Assembly: GCF_019097595.1 (NCBI RefSeq) | Contig: NC_080722.1 | Location: 15,725,630-15,789,629, forward strand | Source of the DNA: Hemibagrus wyckioides | Taxonomy: Eukaryota; Chordata; Actinopteri; Siluriformes; Bagridae | Direction: 5' to 3' | Length of the DNA stretch: 64,000 bases | In this document: positions 53,334-64,000 of the stretch, in pieces | Position numbering within the stretch: position 1 is the stretch's first letter | Layout of the letters: every line of letters starts with the position of its first letter | Notes under the pieces: model-generated | Told to the model about the DNA's origin: nothing | Seen by the model: only the letters and a program-made list of their open reading frames with translations | Database searches by the model: none | Program-made: the position numbers and the translations under genes

Positions 53334-54834
53334 ATATCCTGGTATTTAAATGTGGTTAATAAACGTTGACATGCCACATGCAGCGTAACTAATTAGCTGT
53401 GTGTTTAAATACTATTATGTCTATTTATTTTAAATGACCTAGTTCATCTATAGTTAGACCACCGTGGGAAACCAAAAGTGGTGGCAGTTACTAGACATCT
53501 GTCATATTTTTTTGTCATATATTTTTCTTCTATTCGCACCATCTTAACCGCATAACTACATCCTTATTTCAGCTGATCCAGTTTTCATGAACTGTTCACT
53601 ACTAAAAAGTGTGTGTCTGCTCAGTAACCAGAATTGCATAAACATCAGTTTCCATTTTGAAAATACTGAGTGGCAAAAGTATCGTGATCCAAATTACATA
53701 AAAGATTTTCTACAGCCATCATACATCACTAAATTTTGCATTTTAAACATATATTTCAGGTATCAGGAATATTGGACATCCCTGCTTGCCCTAAGCTTAC
53801 TTAACTTCAGTACCTTCTGGTATTCCGGCTATTAGGACACTTTTGCTCAGAGCTAGAGGCTCTATTCACACCATTCACACATTTGTTCTACACTTATTCC
53901 ATTTTCCGATGATTTTCCCCCTTTTTTTCCTGGTACTTTACTCTTTCTTTCTCATTCTTATTTCCTTCATCTTTCCTGATAAAAGACCTGTTCTGTGATG
54001 AACCCATTGTAGCGTGAAATACGGCCATCCTGAGACGGTAACAGACAGAGAGCTGTGGATTTACTGATAAGGTTGAGAAAGTAAAGAGTGAGAGGGAAAG
54101 AGAGAAAGAGGTTAGAATGAAATGAAAGGAATAAGTGAATTGCCTATTAGACCGAGGGGGTGGAAATACCATGCCTCAAGCTACATTTCAAAGGGGGTCA
54201 GGGGATTGGAGATTCTATAAAAGAATTAGTTATGCATGACAGTAGGGAGAGGTGCTTTTTGCAAGTCATATGTAATGTGGCTACAAGGTTTCTATTTAGG
54301 CGTCATGGACATGTACTTGATCTGCTGGATGCGATACATTATCGTATCTTTAGCACATTAAGAGGTGATTTACTTTATTAATCATGTTGAAGATGAACCT
54401 GTTAACATAGTGAGCTGAGACAAACATCTACATTTTGATGATAGTGTGGAGGCCAGTTAGAGACGTTATTCCTGTCTAAAATTCTGTTAAAAGGTCAAGC
54501 TGAATGTTAATCAATGGTGCTGAAGTTGTTTTGTAAGAATGATGAAGGGAAGATTTTCTCTGGTTGAAACGTGAAAGCATAAATAGATCAACCCACAGTG
54601 GATTCCTTTGCATGTTTTCAAAAAAGAAAAGGAAGAGATTCATCACGTCACGTAAAATGAGCACCAGTTCCAGTAGTTTGGTTTCAAGGCATATTGGCGA
54701 AAGGCTGCGTCCAGCGTCTAGCTCAAAATGACAAAGAACCTTATTATATACTGTATAGGAAATTCCTATTATCTAATATTAAGTGTTTTATATCTGATTG
54801 CTTTCCATACATAAGTATACTGAATACTTATAGA
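53334..54834. other. Intergenic, nothing recognised
   Basis: No gene or clear repeat; open frames are short and unlike known families. Confidence 0.4.
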
Positions 54835-55012
54835 TACAGTGGATATAAATTCTACACACCTCTGTTAAAATTCATGTAAATATCATAAATCACCAAATAG
54901 TCATAAAGAGTTTTTAATTGAATTTTGCTGGTTGCTATATCACATTAAAGTTGAACATTTGACGAAAATCTGTCATTTTAAAATGGGGGTGTAAACTTTT
55001 TATATCCACTAT
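54835..55012. mobile_element. Short MITE (about 178 bp)
   Basis: The left end TAGATACAGTGGATATAAAT with TTCTACACACC is mirrored by GGTGTAAACTTTTTATATCC with ACTATA at the right. It is probably a strongly deleted Tc1-like element of the type whose ends read CAGTGGATATAAA. Confidence 0.7.
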
Positions 55013-55034
55013 ACATACCAATAACATGACCTAA

Positions 55035-55125
55035 CAGAGAGCGAGAGAGAGAGAGAGAGAGAGAGAGAAATAGAGAAATTAATTTATTTAATTTATTTAA
55101 TTAATTTATTTAATTAATTTATTTC

Positions 55126-55176
<51 letters not shown>
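55035..55176. repeat. (GA)n - ATTTA - (CT)n inverted-repeat tract
   Basis: A GA run (55035-55069) and a CT run (55130-55176) flank a 60-base core of TTTAATTAATTTATTTAA units that is itself largely self-complementary. The whole 140 bp can fold into one long hairpin. Confidence 0.85.
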
Positions 55177-55180
<4 letters not shown>

Positions 55181-56190
55181 TCTTCCTCCTTATTTACCTG
55201 ATCATTACAAAACATTTTCTTCTGCCTCAAGCACTAATTTGTGATTACCAGTGAGACAGGATTAACTAATTTAGTACTACACTATGAACAAAGTCCAAGT
55301 GTTTGATAAGTGCTTGTATCAAGCCAAAGCAATTCTGTTATTATTTTTTATTTAAAATTCATCAGACTCTTTGAACCGATGACTGATGTCTGAATGTTGT
55401 ACAAGAGAAGAAGATTATTACAGTAGAGCATGGAGGACATAGAGGACTGTCCATTCACAGAAGGCAAGAGGAGTGGACAAAAATGAGATTTAACTTTAAC
55501 AAAAAAAAATTATGACCAGTAAAAAAGCACAACAAATACGGTGAAAATAGGAAATGACTTTGCATACTCAGTACAGGAGGAGAAAAGCAAATTTAAGATG
55601 AAAGGAAGGAAGTGAATGAAAGCAACATCCTTTGATGATGCTCAAAAACACTCTAGTGTGCTGCATGTATTCCTGTAGCGGTATCACAAACAGAAAAGTC
55701 AGTCTGATACCTGAGGGGCCTTTCTGTCAAACGTGACCTTTATAGACTGAAAAGACTATGCAAATGACTGGACATTCACTGTATTGATTTCATTATTATT
55801 GTGAGCTGGTCTGGAAATGCATTGATCCACTGAGAAATCCCATGGCTTTCCATCTTTTTTTATCACTCATTCTCCAATCAAAATAGAACCCATAATATTG
55901 ACTGGTCCCACAAACAGAAGTCCTCGGGGAAAAGCCTCATTTAGGCTCCAGCTTGAGAGTTGGTCCATTTCAGTGTGGCGGGTATTCCTGTGTAATCATT
56001 TCAAACAGTAATATCTGCCACCTTGCTCTTATAGAACATCATAGAACATTTGAAGTTTTAGATTTTTGCACATTCCCATCACACGATTCCCATACAGTAC
56101 TTTTTGCTCTACAAATGTTTTTTAGCTCACATGCTCTCTATTCTGTGTGGCTTTGGCTTTGTGCCGCACATGGCCACACACATACACTCA
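55177..56190. other. Intergenic, nothing recognised
   Basis: AT-rich sequence without gene or named repeat. Confidence 0.4.
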
Positions 56191-56191
56191 G

Positions 56192-56192
56192 C

Positions 56193-56227
<35 letters not shown>

Positions 56228-56243
56228 GAGAGAGCGAGAGAGA
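56192..56243. repeat. (GA)n microsatellite
   Basis: Slightly impure GA repeat of about 50 bases; it encodes spurious Arg/Glu runs. Confidence 0.9.
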
Positions 56244-56394
56244 ATAGTTATTACCGCTCTAGCTCATCTGCAAACATCTCCCTCCCAGTGCAGATCAATG
56301 CTCAAACTATGCCCACCACCTGTCAATACAATAAAATAAAGTTTTATTTTTTACACAAAATGGTTTTACAATGGTTTTTAATGTTTTATCATGG

Positions 56395-56545
56395 TGGTGG
56401 AGGGCAGAGACTGTGCGCCAGGTCTCCTGACCTCACTAATGTTCTTGTGGCTGAATGAACAACCCCCCTCAGCCATGCTCCAAAATCTAGAGAAAAACCT
56501 TTCCAGAACAGTGGAGTTTATTATAACAGCAAAGGGGGGTCGATA
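56395..56545 (+). mobile_element. 3' fragment of a Tc1-like transposase
   Basis: On + the text SPDLTNVLVAEQ, QPPSAMLQNLEKNLSRTVEF and IITAKGG can be read with one frame change. It corresponds to the last 45 or so residues of the transposase whose relic lies at 38630-39035. No TIRs were identified. Confidence 0.55.
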
Positions 56546-57464
56546 TGTGGAATTTTACATGTATACAAAGCATATGTAGTGACTATTTTTTGCCATCTTT
56601 GTTCTGGTTAATGTTTCTTAGGTTGCACACAGAAACTGAGAAAGACTAGAAGCTGTTATTTTGTATTTTTAAGAAAACACTCAACAGTGTAGCAAAGCTA
56701 AGGTCATTTTATAGAGTTTCCAGCTCCTACTCATGAGGGGCTGTAGATGTGGACTAACAGAGGAAAGGAAGGTTGGATTCTTGAACTAAGGAATCTGACA
56801 GTAGAAATTTCACACAGAAAGAGGTTTAGGAAGAGAGAGAGAGAGAGAGATTATAGTTCAACTCCACTTCTCCGGAACAGAAAAACACTCAAAGAGGATT
56901 TAAATGGACCTAATAATAGTAGTGAGTATAGAAAGTATGTCCTGGTGCCTCATTTTAGCAACGTGATCCATAAAAACATATTTCTTTAGGGATTAAATAG
57001 GTGAGATCCAATGTAAACAATGTTTAATTGTTTAAGTGGGAAATTTGTAGCATTGCAGCACTATCCTATAGAATGTAATACTTTATGCCATATACTGTAC
57101 GTGTAAAGAGTTTTTATGCTCAGTTAGGTATCAGTGGTTACCGTTTAGGACAATTGAATAGATTTTTCCTGCTTTTTTGTCACAGTAAATCTATTAATGT
57201 TTTAATCCAGGGCTGTTAAACACATTTTTATATTACTTTTGGATTCATAATAAAATTGTAATTATTTACAACTTCCTTACTGCAGCAGTAAAGAATCTTC
57301 ACTAAAGACATAAAACCTCTTTTCACACTTCACCTTTATTCATATATCACTATTTGATTAGTTAATAAACCTGAATGATCATTTCTATTTTAGTGCCTCG
57401 ATTGCAACACAACATATATTAAATCTATCATTTTTCCATTCATCTGAACAAAACTATAAATAAT

Positions 57465-57870
57465 AAATTGTATTCCAAAAAATATTCAGACCCCTTTAAA
57501 AAAAGATTTTTGCAAAATTTATTCTTAGAGATTCAATTTAAAATTGATCTTGAATTTTTTTTGGCTATTAATCTACACAAAATAATCCTTGATGACAAAC
57601 AAGTGCAGACAAGAAATCTTTGCAGCAAATGTATTAAAAATAGAGAAAATGAATGCAAACAGGATGTACCTGAGCTCAATTTGGAGTGTTTTAGTCAATG
57701 ATTTGAAAAACTAATCCAATCTAAATTAGATATTTATTTTTTTCTATTTTGCTTTGTCATTATGGATTGCTTTGTACAGCTTTATTACCAAACAAGACAT
57801 TTTAAATGACATTTATAACATAATAAAGTATGCAGTGAAGGTGTCTGAATACTTCCTGAACTCACTGTGT
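57465..57870. mobile_element. Decayed MITE of the 'GTATTCAGACCCCTT' type
   Basis: The left end AAAATATTCAGACCCCTTTA is mirrored by GAAGGTGTCTGAATACTTCC on the right. The interior has mirrored segments as well: ATTAATCTACACAAAATAAT on the left arm, and TTTGCTTTGTCATTATGGAT on the right arm. It resembles the ends of a salmonid-type Tc1 element fused by internal deletion. Confidence 0.7.
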
Positions 57871-60800
57871 GCATGCTGTCTGATTTTGAGTGAAGAAATA
57901 ATACTGTTCACTGTACACAGCCTCCTCATTTAATTCCTCTGTGGCCAGGAGTCATAATTTTCCTCCTCACTGAGCAACTGTTCTGTCCACATGGTCTATA
58001 TGATAAGAATGTCCACATATTTGACATGCTTCATCCCCACTGCTCTATAGCACAAAATGTAGATGACTATCAGCTTACATAACTAAGACCTCTGAGAAGC
58101 TCTAATCTCAATGGCATACCTTGCATAACTGCACTTGGAAGGACCTAAGCTACCGAGTTTTTAAGTTAGAAATGTTTTTTGTCTTTTTAATATACAAAAA
58201 AAATATTAAATCATATAACCACATTTCCATGTGATCTATTTTTGTTGTTCTAATTAACTACAGTTTTACTTTCCTGGAGAAGCACAGTATCACAGCATCA
58301 CTGCTACCAGCACTTTTTCACAGAACTGGCTTCACAGTAGAGTATCTACATGATTCCCGATAACGACTCTATTTACCTTTCCTCGAGACACAGCTTATGA
58401 GGGGTCATGTCATGAGTGAGGGTAAGAGGACCTCTCACCTGCTTAAAAACAGGAAGCACCTGTAAGTACAGGAAAAACCTGTAAGTAAATGTTGGCATGG
58501 CCCGCATAATCAGGTGCAAGTTTTCTTGTATCAGATCACTGCCTAAAATGAAACTCTATAATATATGGGTAAAGGACTGCCTTGTGTTTTTATAATAATG
58601 TAAAACAAAATGAAAAAGCTCAGATGGGTGACAAAACAACAACAACAAACTAAAACTAAGTGTCTTAATGCAGAGTTTGGGCCACCACAATCTGCCAGAA
58701 CTGCTTCAACACATTTTGACATGGAATCTGCAAGCCTCTGGAACTGTAGACATAAACAAAGTCTCCCCTGATCTTGTGGCTTGTGAAAGCCACAGCATAG
58801 GATTTACATTATTATTCATCAAACTCTTCAATGAGCCCTTGTGGATGAGCGTGTGTCATGCTGTAAGAGACCCATCACGATCAAAATATTTCATGATAGT
58901 ATAAAAGTGTTTGGAGAGAATGACTTTGCAGTAATTTGCAGTTATTCTTCCTTCAAATGGGACAAGTGACGGCAAAACAGTATGACAGAGCCCCCAGTTA
59001 TTCCTTTGTCATCCATTTGAACATGATGACAATTTTTTACAAACGTTTATAGGAAACAAGTAAGAGCAAATATGTTTATTACATGTTATGGCAGATATTA
59101 TTCAATTACATTATAATAACCATATTCAATAAAATAAAAATATTGCATTTATAAATGCTGATGACTGTTTGGCTTGTTCCTCAAAACTGTGCAGTACTTC
59201 TGCCACTTAGTGGCCACTTTTATTGCTACACTACAATTATCCAAGTGTTTCAAACAAACAGCATCACAATCGAAAGATATTTTACACCTCATCACATTCA
59301 CCTTTTGTTCATATAATATTCCTGTGTTAAATAGAAAAGAAAACGTTCCAATACAGCAAAATAATGTTTTGCTTCCAATTAATTGGTAGAAAGAAAAAAG
59401 AAAAAATACAGTTATGCTTTATTATTTGAAGTACATAATTATTACACCAATTTGACAAAAGTAGCATAACCAATAAATCAGTTAATATTACATCAACAAC
59501 AGTAACTGCAAGTATATAATAAATAAAGTCACTCGAATTAAGTATCCAGAGTTTAAGATGGAGGTAAAACCTGAAGTTAAAAAATATTCTGTCATCACAC
59601 TGAATGCTGCTCCTTCCAGGTGTTTAAAAAAACATTATAAGTTAAACTAAATAAACTATTTGATTAATCTGAAGCTCAGACCTATGACCCAACTTCAGTG
59701 CTAGTGACAGAACATTTGTAAGAAGTTATAGTTCACCATTAAATCAAATTTCTACAGACTACAAAGGTAGACATGATCCCATGACCAATAATGACAAAAA
59801 AGAATGTGGAAAATGTACAATAAATCAACTGAACTCTTCAGCACATGTGCCATACAGCAACAGAGATTAATGGATGAGAAGTGAAATGGAAGTTGCCTCT
59901 GTGACACAATACCACTTTAAAAGAACAGACATTTGTATCTTATTATATTTGGTATCAGTACGAATGTAGTCCCACTTTGGATATAGAATATTTTACAGAC
60001 ATTTAAAGCTTTTTTTATGTTATTCATTTCATGAAATTCTTGAAATATATTTGATTAACCAGATGTGAGTTTTTTATTTTATATTTTTTTTTGTTTTAGT
60101 AACTAACATGCCATACATTTTGTTAATAAAAAAAAAAAAAAAAACACAACGTGTCTCGGGGTGAACAAAATATTTTGCAATATATTACTCAGCACTATAT
60201 TACTCAATATATTATTGTGAAGCTTCATTACTGAGACATTTGTTTTGCACCATTTTACAGTTCAAGTTCTCATTAAAGTCTTTTACCAGTGATGCTTCCT
60301 TAGGATCTATCTTAAACCAATGTATTAAAAGATACAGATTTAAAAAAAAAGTTGAATTCCTCAATTGCAGCTTGGCATCTAAAATGGAGCTGATAGACCG
60401 ATGATGCTAACAAGTAAGGGAAGCTTACTTCCCTTACTGTTCATCACACATTCAAAAGTATAAATAAATAGTGTTTCCTTTTAGGTTCAAACACTGCATG
60501 ACACATGGTGCATTACGGTTCAGTGAAGTGTCACACAGTAGAGCAAATCTGTATAAGAAGTACGCTGCACAAAACAGAAATAACAGGCAGAAAGCTAGAA
60601 TCACTTCCTCAGCATGTATTTTGGTATTGCTTTGTGCAAGCTCGTGTGATTTTCAGATGGAACTGCAGATTGTCAAATCAACACAAAAGCAGATTTTGAA
60701 TCCATTAATTGTGAAAAACATATAATAATGTCAGAAGTATTATATAACTATTATTTCAATAAACATTATAGTATTATAAAACAAATTTTACATAATAATT

Positions 60801-61300
60801 AGTTTCTTAAACATTTGCAGTCAGAGATTTTTCCACACTACTTGTTTACAGTTCCAGTGTTTTATTTAATTTTTAAGTCAGAATGCAAAATTTTTCGACT
60901 TATTGACTTGATCTTAGGAGGGTTATCTACAAATAGTATTGATGCATTGCAGTGAACTATTTATTTATTAGTCAGGTAACTAAGCCTCTCTAGCTCTCTA
61001 GACTGTTTAACAGATCTTACAAACTGAATTGTCTTGTTTAATAGACATGATCAGTGGTTGGTTTATGAAAGTAATAGTTTTTAAATGTAATTTTGAGACA
61101 AATGTGTGATGAAGACATCAGTTAGACTATAAGCTTCCCTTAGTTATGAGCTACATTAACCTGTAGCGCCAGAAAACAAACTGCATGTTTTTATTATATG
61201 CTATATTCTGATTTATTGACATCTGTAAAACCTTTATTTCTTATAACTAATCTGAGCTTGAACCATTCCTTTAACATCACACTGTTCATTACAACACAGT
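57871..61300. other. Gene-poor flank downstream of desi1
   Basis: About 3.4 kb of AT-rich sequence with a poly-A run (60127-60143) and no recognisable exon or named element. On -, AATAAA signals for desi1 occur at 61238-61233 and 61217-61212, about 65 and 85 bases after its stop codon. The desi1 transcript therefore probably ends near 61190-61215. Confidence 0.5.
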
Positions 61301-62991
61301 CTACCTCTGTCCATAATGCCCATTGAAAGAGTTGTCTGTAGGTGGGACAATGGTGACAGATTCAATCAGAGGACGCAGTGTTTGTCCGAAAGGCCTGTGG
61401 AGAGCAGACAATGTCATGTTAGTTGACGTGTTTCAGGTTGGCAGGAATTCTGAAATTCTACACTGATCAGGCATAACATTATGAGCACTGAGAAGTGAAG
61501 TGAATAAGACTGATTATCTCCTCATCATGGCACCTGTTAGTGGGTGGGATATATTAGACAGCAAGTGAACATTTTGTCCTCAAAGTTGTTGTGTTAGAAG
61601 CAGGAAAAATGGACAAGTGAAAGGATTTGAACGAGTTTGACAAGGGCCAGATTGTGATGGCTAGACGGCTGGATCAGAGCATCTCCAAAACTGCAGGGTG
61701 TTTTGTGTGGTGTTCCCAGTCAGCAAAGTGGTCCAAGGAAGGAACAGTGGTGAACAGGGTCATGTGTGGCCAAGGCTCATTGATGCATGTGGGGAGTGAA
61801 GACTGGCCCGTGTGATCCGATCCAACAGACGAGCTACTGTTGTTCAAACTGCTGAAGAAATAATGCTGGTTCTGATAGAAAGGTGTCAGAATACACAGTG
61901 CATGACGGGTCAGGGCTCTTTTGGCAGCAAAAGTGGGACCAACACAATATTGGTGGTCATAATGTTATGCCTAGTCAGTGTACATAAAAGTAACAGTGCA
62001 ATCAGGTAATCAAGTTTTAACTATTCCTATGAACCTTTCTTATAATCATGGTCTGTATGAGAGACTTACGTGGAAAGCACATCAGCTGGCAGGTCAGTAA
62101 TATATGATGGGATTTTTCTTCCTGTTAAAAACTGGGCCAACTCACTGCTGAAAGTGTTACAGTTGTGGTCAAAAAGGTGGTAGGTCTCTGGACTGTAGAA
62201 AGAAATGAAGAAGAAAAAACAATTTCTTCTGATTTTGCCTGCTGAAGCTTTGTTGAAACATAAGCACATCATTTGAAACATGATTTAAAATATATAAGGG
62301 CAGAAAAAGGGGGTGAATTTGCCTGTATGCAGACTCCTCAAGGGATGAAAGATATTCTGTAAATATGTCCTTTGGAACTTCTGTGTTTCCCAAATCCACT
62401 ATGGCATCGGGCTGTCCTAACAGTGTAGCACCCTGAAACAATGAACAATACATGGCCATGTCTTTCACAACACATGACTCAGCTCTTTTGGTGTGCTGCT
62501 CTATTATAGCTGTGTTGCCTATCTGAAAACTAACTTGTTCATAAACAAACAAGAAATAACCATGAAAACTAATTTAACATGTCTTTACCGGTGGGCAGTG
62601 TGTGATTCCCTGTCCTCCAAAGAAATACTCCGCTCCATGGATTATTATGGATGTGTGCCTAGGTTCAATTAACACAGATGTGAACTCTAGCGCTTATAAA
62701 GGTCCAGCATTTTATACCACAACAAATATTTCTGAAACATGATCAGGAAGAATGTAGATATGGCTTTTAAATACTTACCAAACTCCTTCGAGTTGTTTTC
62801 CTGTCAATCAGAGAGCAAGGTTAATTATGATAAACGATGTTTTAAGTCAAGAAATACACTGGTAATTAATTGACTGTAGCTAGCGATCACAAGTTAAGTT
62901 ACTTACCTAACAGGACAGGACTCAGCTGGCGAGCAAGCCCCTTTGACAGATCATAAATATAGAGTTTTACATTATAGGTCTGATCTTCCAT
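61301..62991 (-). CDS. desi1: Desumoylating isopeptidase 1 (DeSI-1, PPPDE2)
   Basis: Cysteine protease of the PPPDE fold that removes SUMO from a restricted set of substrates. Six exons on -: 62991-62907, 62800-62779, 62658-62589, 62432-62323, 62192-62070, 61394-61301; 504 nt, 167 residues against 168 in human. Starts [20 protein letters not shown]. The catalytic pair is His37 in VWHTSIII and Cys107 in [10 protein letters not shown], then [16 protein letters not shown], typical of DeSI-1. It ends NGHYGQR. Phases 1, 2, 0, 2 and 2 agree at every junction. Exon 2 is only 22 nt. The intron after exon 4 begins GC instead of GT (TACAG|GCAAAT). A Tc1-like element lies in intron 5. It shares its promoter region with xrcc6, as in human. 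Confidence 0.95.
61459..61982 (+). mobile_element. Deleted Tc1-like element, 'GATCAGGCATAAC' family, copy 3, in desi1 intron 5
   Basis: Begins CACTGATCAGGCATAACATT and ends ATGTTATGCCTAGTCAGTG, flanked by TA on both sides. On + it retains N-terminal transposase text: [20 protein letters not shown], then KWSKEG and [14 protein letters not shown]. The catalytic domain is deleted. It runs opposite to desi1, 64 bases upstream of the last exon's acceptor. Confidence 0.9.
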
Positions 62992-63707
62992 CACTTTTTA
63001 TTTACCTCCACACTAACACCGGTTAATACTACAGTGTTCCGTCGGATCGTGCTTTAGGTTAACCACCGATTTAAGAGATTAAGAAGACAAATACATTCAC
63101 TGGCTAAACTAAAAGCTAGTCCCACTGCCACAGTGACATACAGAAAGACTAGCACGACTTCTAAATAGAAGATGACTGAGCTATTTACATCAGGAAACAG
63201 AAACCACCTCCATACTCCACAGCAATAGGTGGCGATATAAAACCAAAAAGGTTGTCAACATGAGTGTTTTTTTTTTACGTATCAACGTGTTGTAACAAAT
63301 TTATAGAAAAGTTTTCACTTGATACACGATTCTAAACGTCGAGTCTAATCTAGGGTAAAATACGGGTTTGTTTATTTTTCGATCCGTGCCGGAACACTTC
63401 CGCATTCCTAGACTACGCCCACCAGCACTTTGATTGGTGTAAATGTTTCCATCTCTGTAGTTGATTGGATTGTTACGCTGTCACTCAAACTGTACACTTT
63501 TGGACCACGCATCCCGCGCGATGTTTTGTGCATACTTCAATTGCTAAGAAGCAAACGGGCGTCGCTTTCTCATCACAAACCACACACATTACCATCAAGA
63601 AGTGAAGTCTAGGGTTTATTTAAGAAGCTTAAGGAAGTATATTATAAAATATAACCATTTTGCAAGCTGGAAATACAGTTTGTTAGGTTACAAGGTGAGA
63701 AAGAAGA
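62992..63707. promoter_or_regulatory. Shared bidirectional promoter region of desi1 and xrcc6
   Basis: 716 bases between divergent start codons. It contains two ATTGG (inverted CCAAT) boxes at about 63433 and 63464, GGAA/TTCC ETS-type cores around 63390-63402, and a CpG-containing patch at 63505-63570 (CATCCCGCGCGATG, GGGCGTCGC). There is no TATA box close to either start. This fits housekeeping genes transcribed outwards from one region; initiation sites are not determined. Confidence 0.55.
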
Positions 63708-64000
63708 ATGGCTGATTGGTCAGACTACCGTAACGAGGATGACGAAGAGGAGCAAGAAGAAGGAGAAGAACCAACAGGTTTGCACCACTCCCTTTTCACC
63801 AAGTCAAAGAGTTCAAGTTATCAGCAAAGTTTAATATACTTAAACTATGTTAATGATTAAGTTATTAGGCTGTTTCATATGCAGTTATTTATTTGCATTT
63901 TAATAGGAGAATATAAGAGCACTGGGCGTGACAGCCTGGTATTCTTAGTGGATGCGTCTAAAGAAATGTTCGTGAAGGGTGAAGATGGAGAACCATCCAA
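63708..64000 (+). CDS. xrcc6: Ku70 (XRCC6), N-terminal end, partial
   Basis: DNA-end-binding subunit of the Ku heterodimer in non-homologous end joining. Exon 1, 63708-63777, encodes MADWSDYRNEDDEEE and an acidic tail to EEPT. A 129-bp intron (CAACAG|GTTTGC ... TTTTAATAG) leads in phase 1 to exon 2 from 63907, which reads GEYKSTGRDSLVFLVDASKE and continues beyond the window. The GRDSL-(V/I)-FLVDASK segment is the first strand of the Ku von Willebrand A-like domain and is diagnostic. The acidic N-terminus is also typical. The rest of the gene is outside the window. Confidence 0.95.

Noticed and set aside
56147..56339. Arg/Glu-repeat frame
   Set aside because: Translation of a (GA)n microsatellite.

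Overview
The window looks like ray-finned fish nuclear DNA. It is AT-rich, with vertebrate-style genes cut into short exons, many dinucleotide microsatellites, and many Tc1/mariner-type transposons of kinds typical of teleosts. An otophysan (catfish, characin or cyprinid relative) is a guess that the sequence cannot settle. No prokaryotic, viral, CRISPR, rRNA or tRNA feature was recognised.

Four protein-coding genes can be supported by splice-consistent exons. (1) mrtfa (mkl1), an actin-regulated coactivator of SRF, on + from 4.3 to 24.1 kb. It has two mutually exclusive N-terminal coding exons (4279-4402 and 13407-13551) that join the same RPEL exon in the same phase. (2) A Shisa-family AMPA-receptor auxiliary protein gene, on - from 47.7 down to 32.0 kb, four coding exons. 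Its domain plan is that of the shisa6/7/8/9 branch; shisa8 is my choice because of the mrtfa/desi1/xrcc6 neighbourhood. (3) desi1, a PPPDE-fold deSUMOylating isopeptidase, on - from 62.99 down to 61.30 kb, six exons including a 22-nt microexon and a GC-AG intron. (4) The first exon and part of the second exon of xrcc6 (Ku70), on + from 63.7 kb, running off the end. desi1 and xrcc6 are head to head, 716 bp between start codons. This matches their human arrangement on 22q13.2.

Layout: 1-4.2 kb is sequence upstream of mrtfa with one MITE. 4.3-24.1 kb is mrtfa, with large 5' introns and compact 3' exons. 24.1-32 kb is a convergent intergenic region holding a near-continuous run of five Tc1-like elements separated by TA microsatellites. 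32.0-47.7 kb is the shisa gene, whose introns carry four relic transposons and several long microsatellites. 47.7-61.3 kb is gene-poor, with at least seven more repeats or relics. 61.3-64 kb is the desi1-xrcc6 pair.

The genes do not form a pathway; their linkage is conserved synteny. I found no convincing undescribed system. The points most worth a second look are the alternative N-termini of mrtfa, unusual splice architecture (GC donor, 22-nt exon, GA-repeat polypyrimidine tract, weak GTTGGT donor), the glutamine-rich insert in Mrtfa, and the Tc1 cluster in TA-repeat DNA, which includes a transposase gene broken by only one frameshift.
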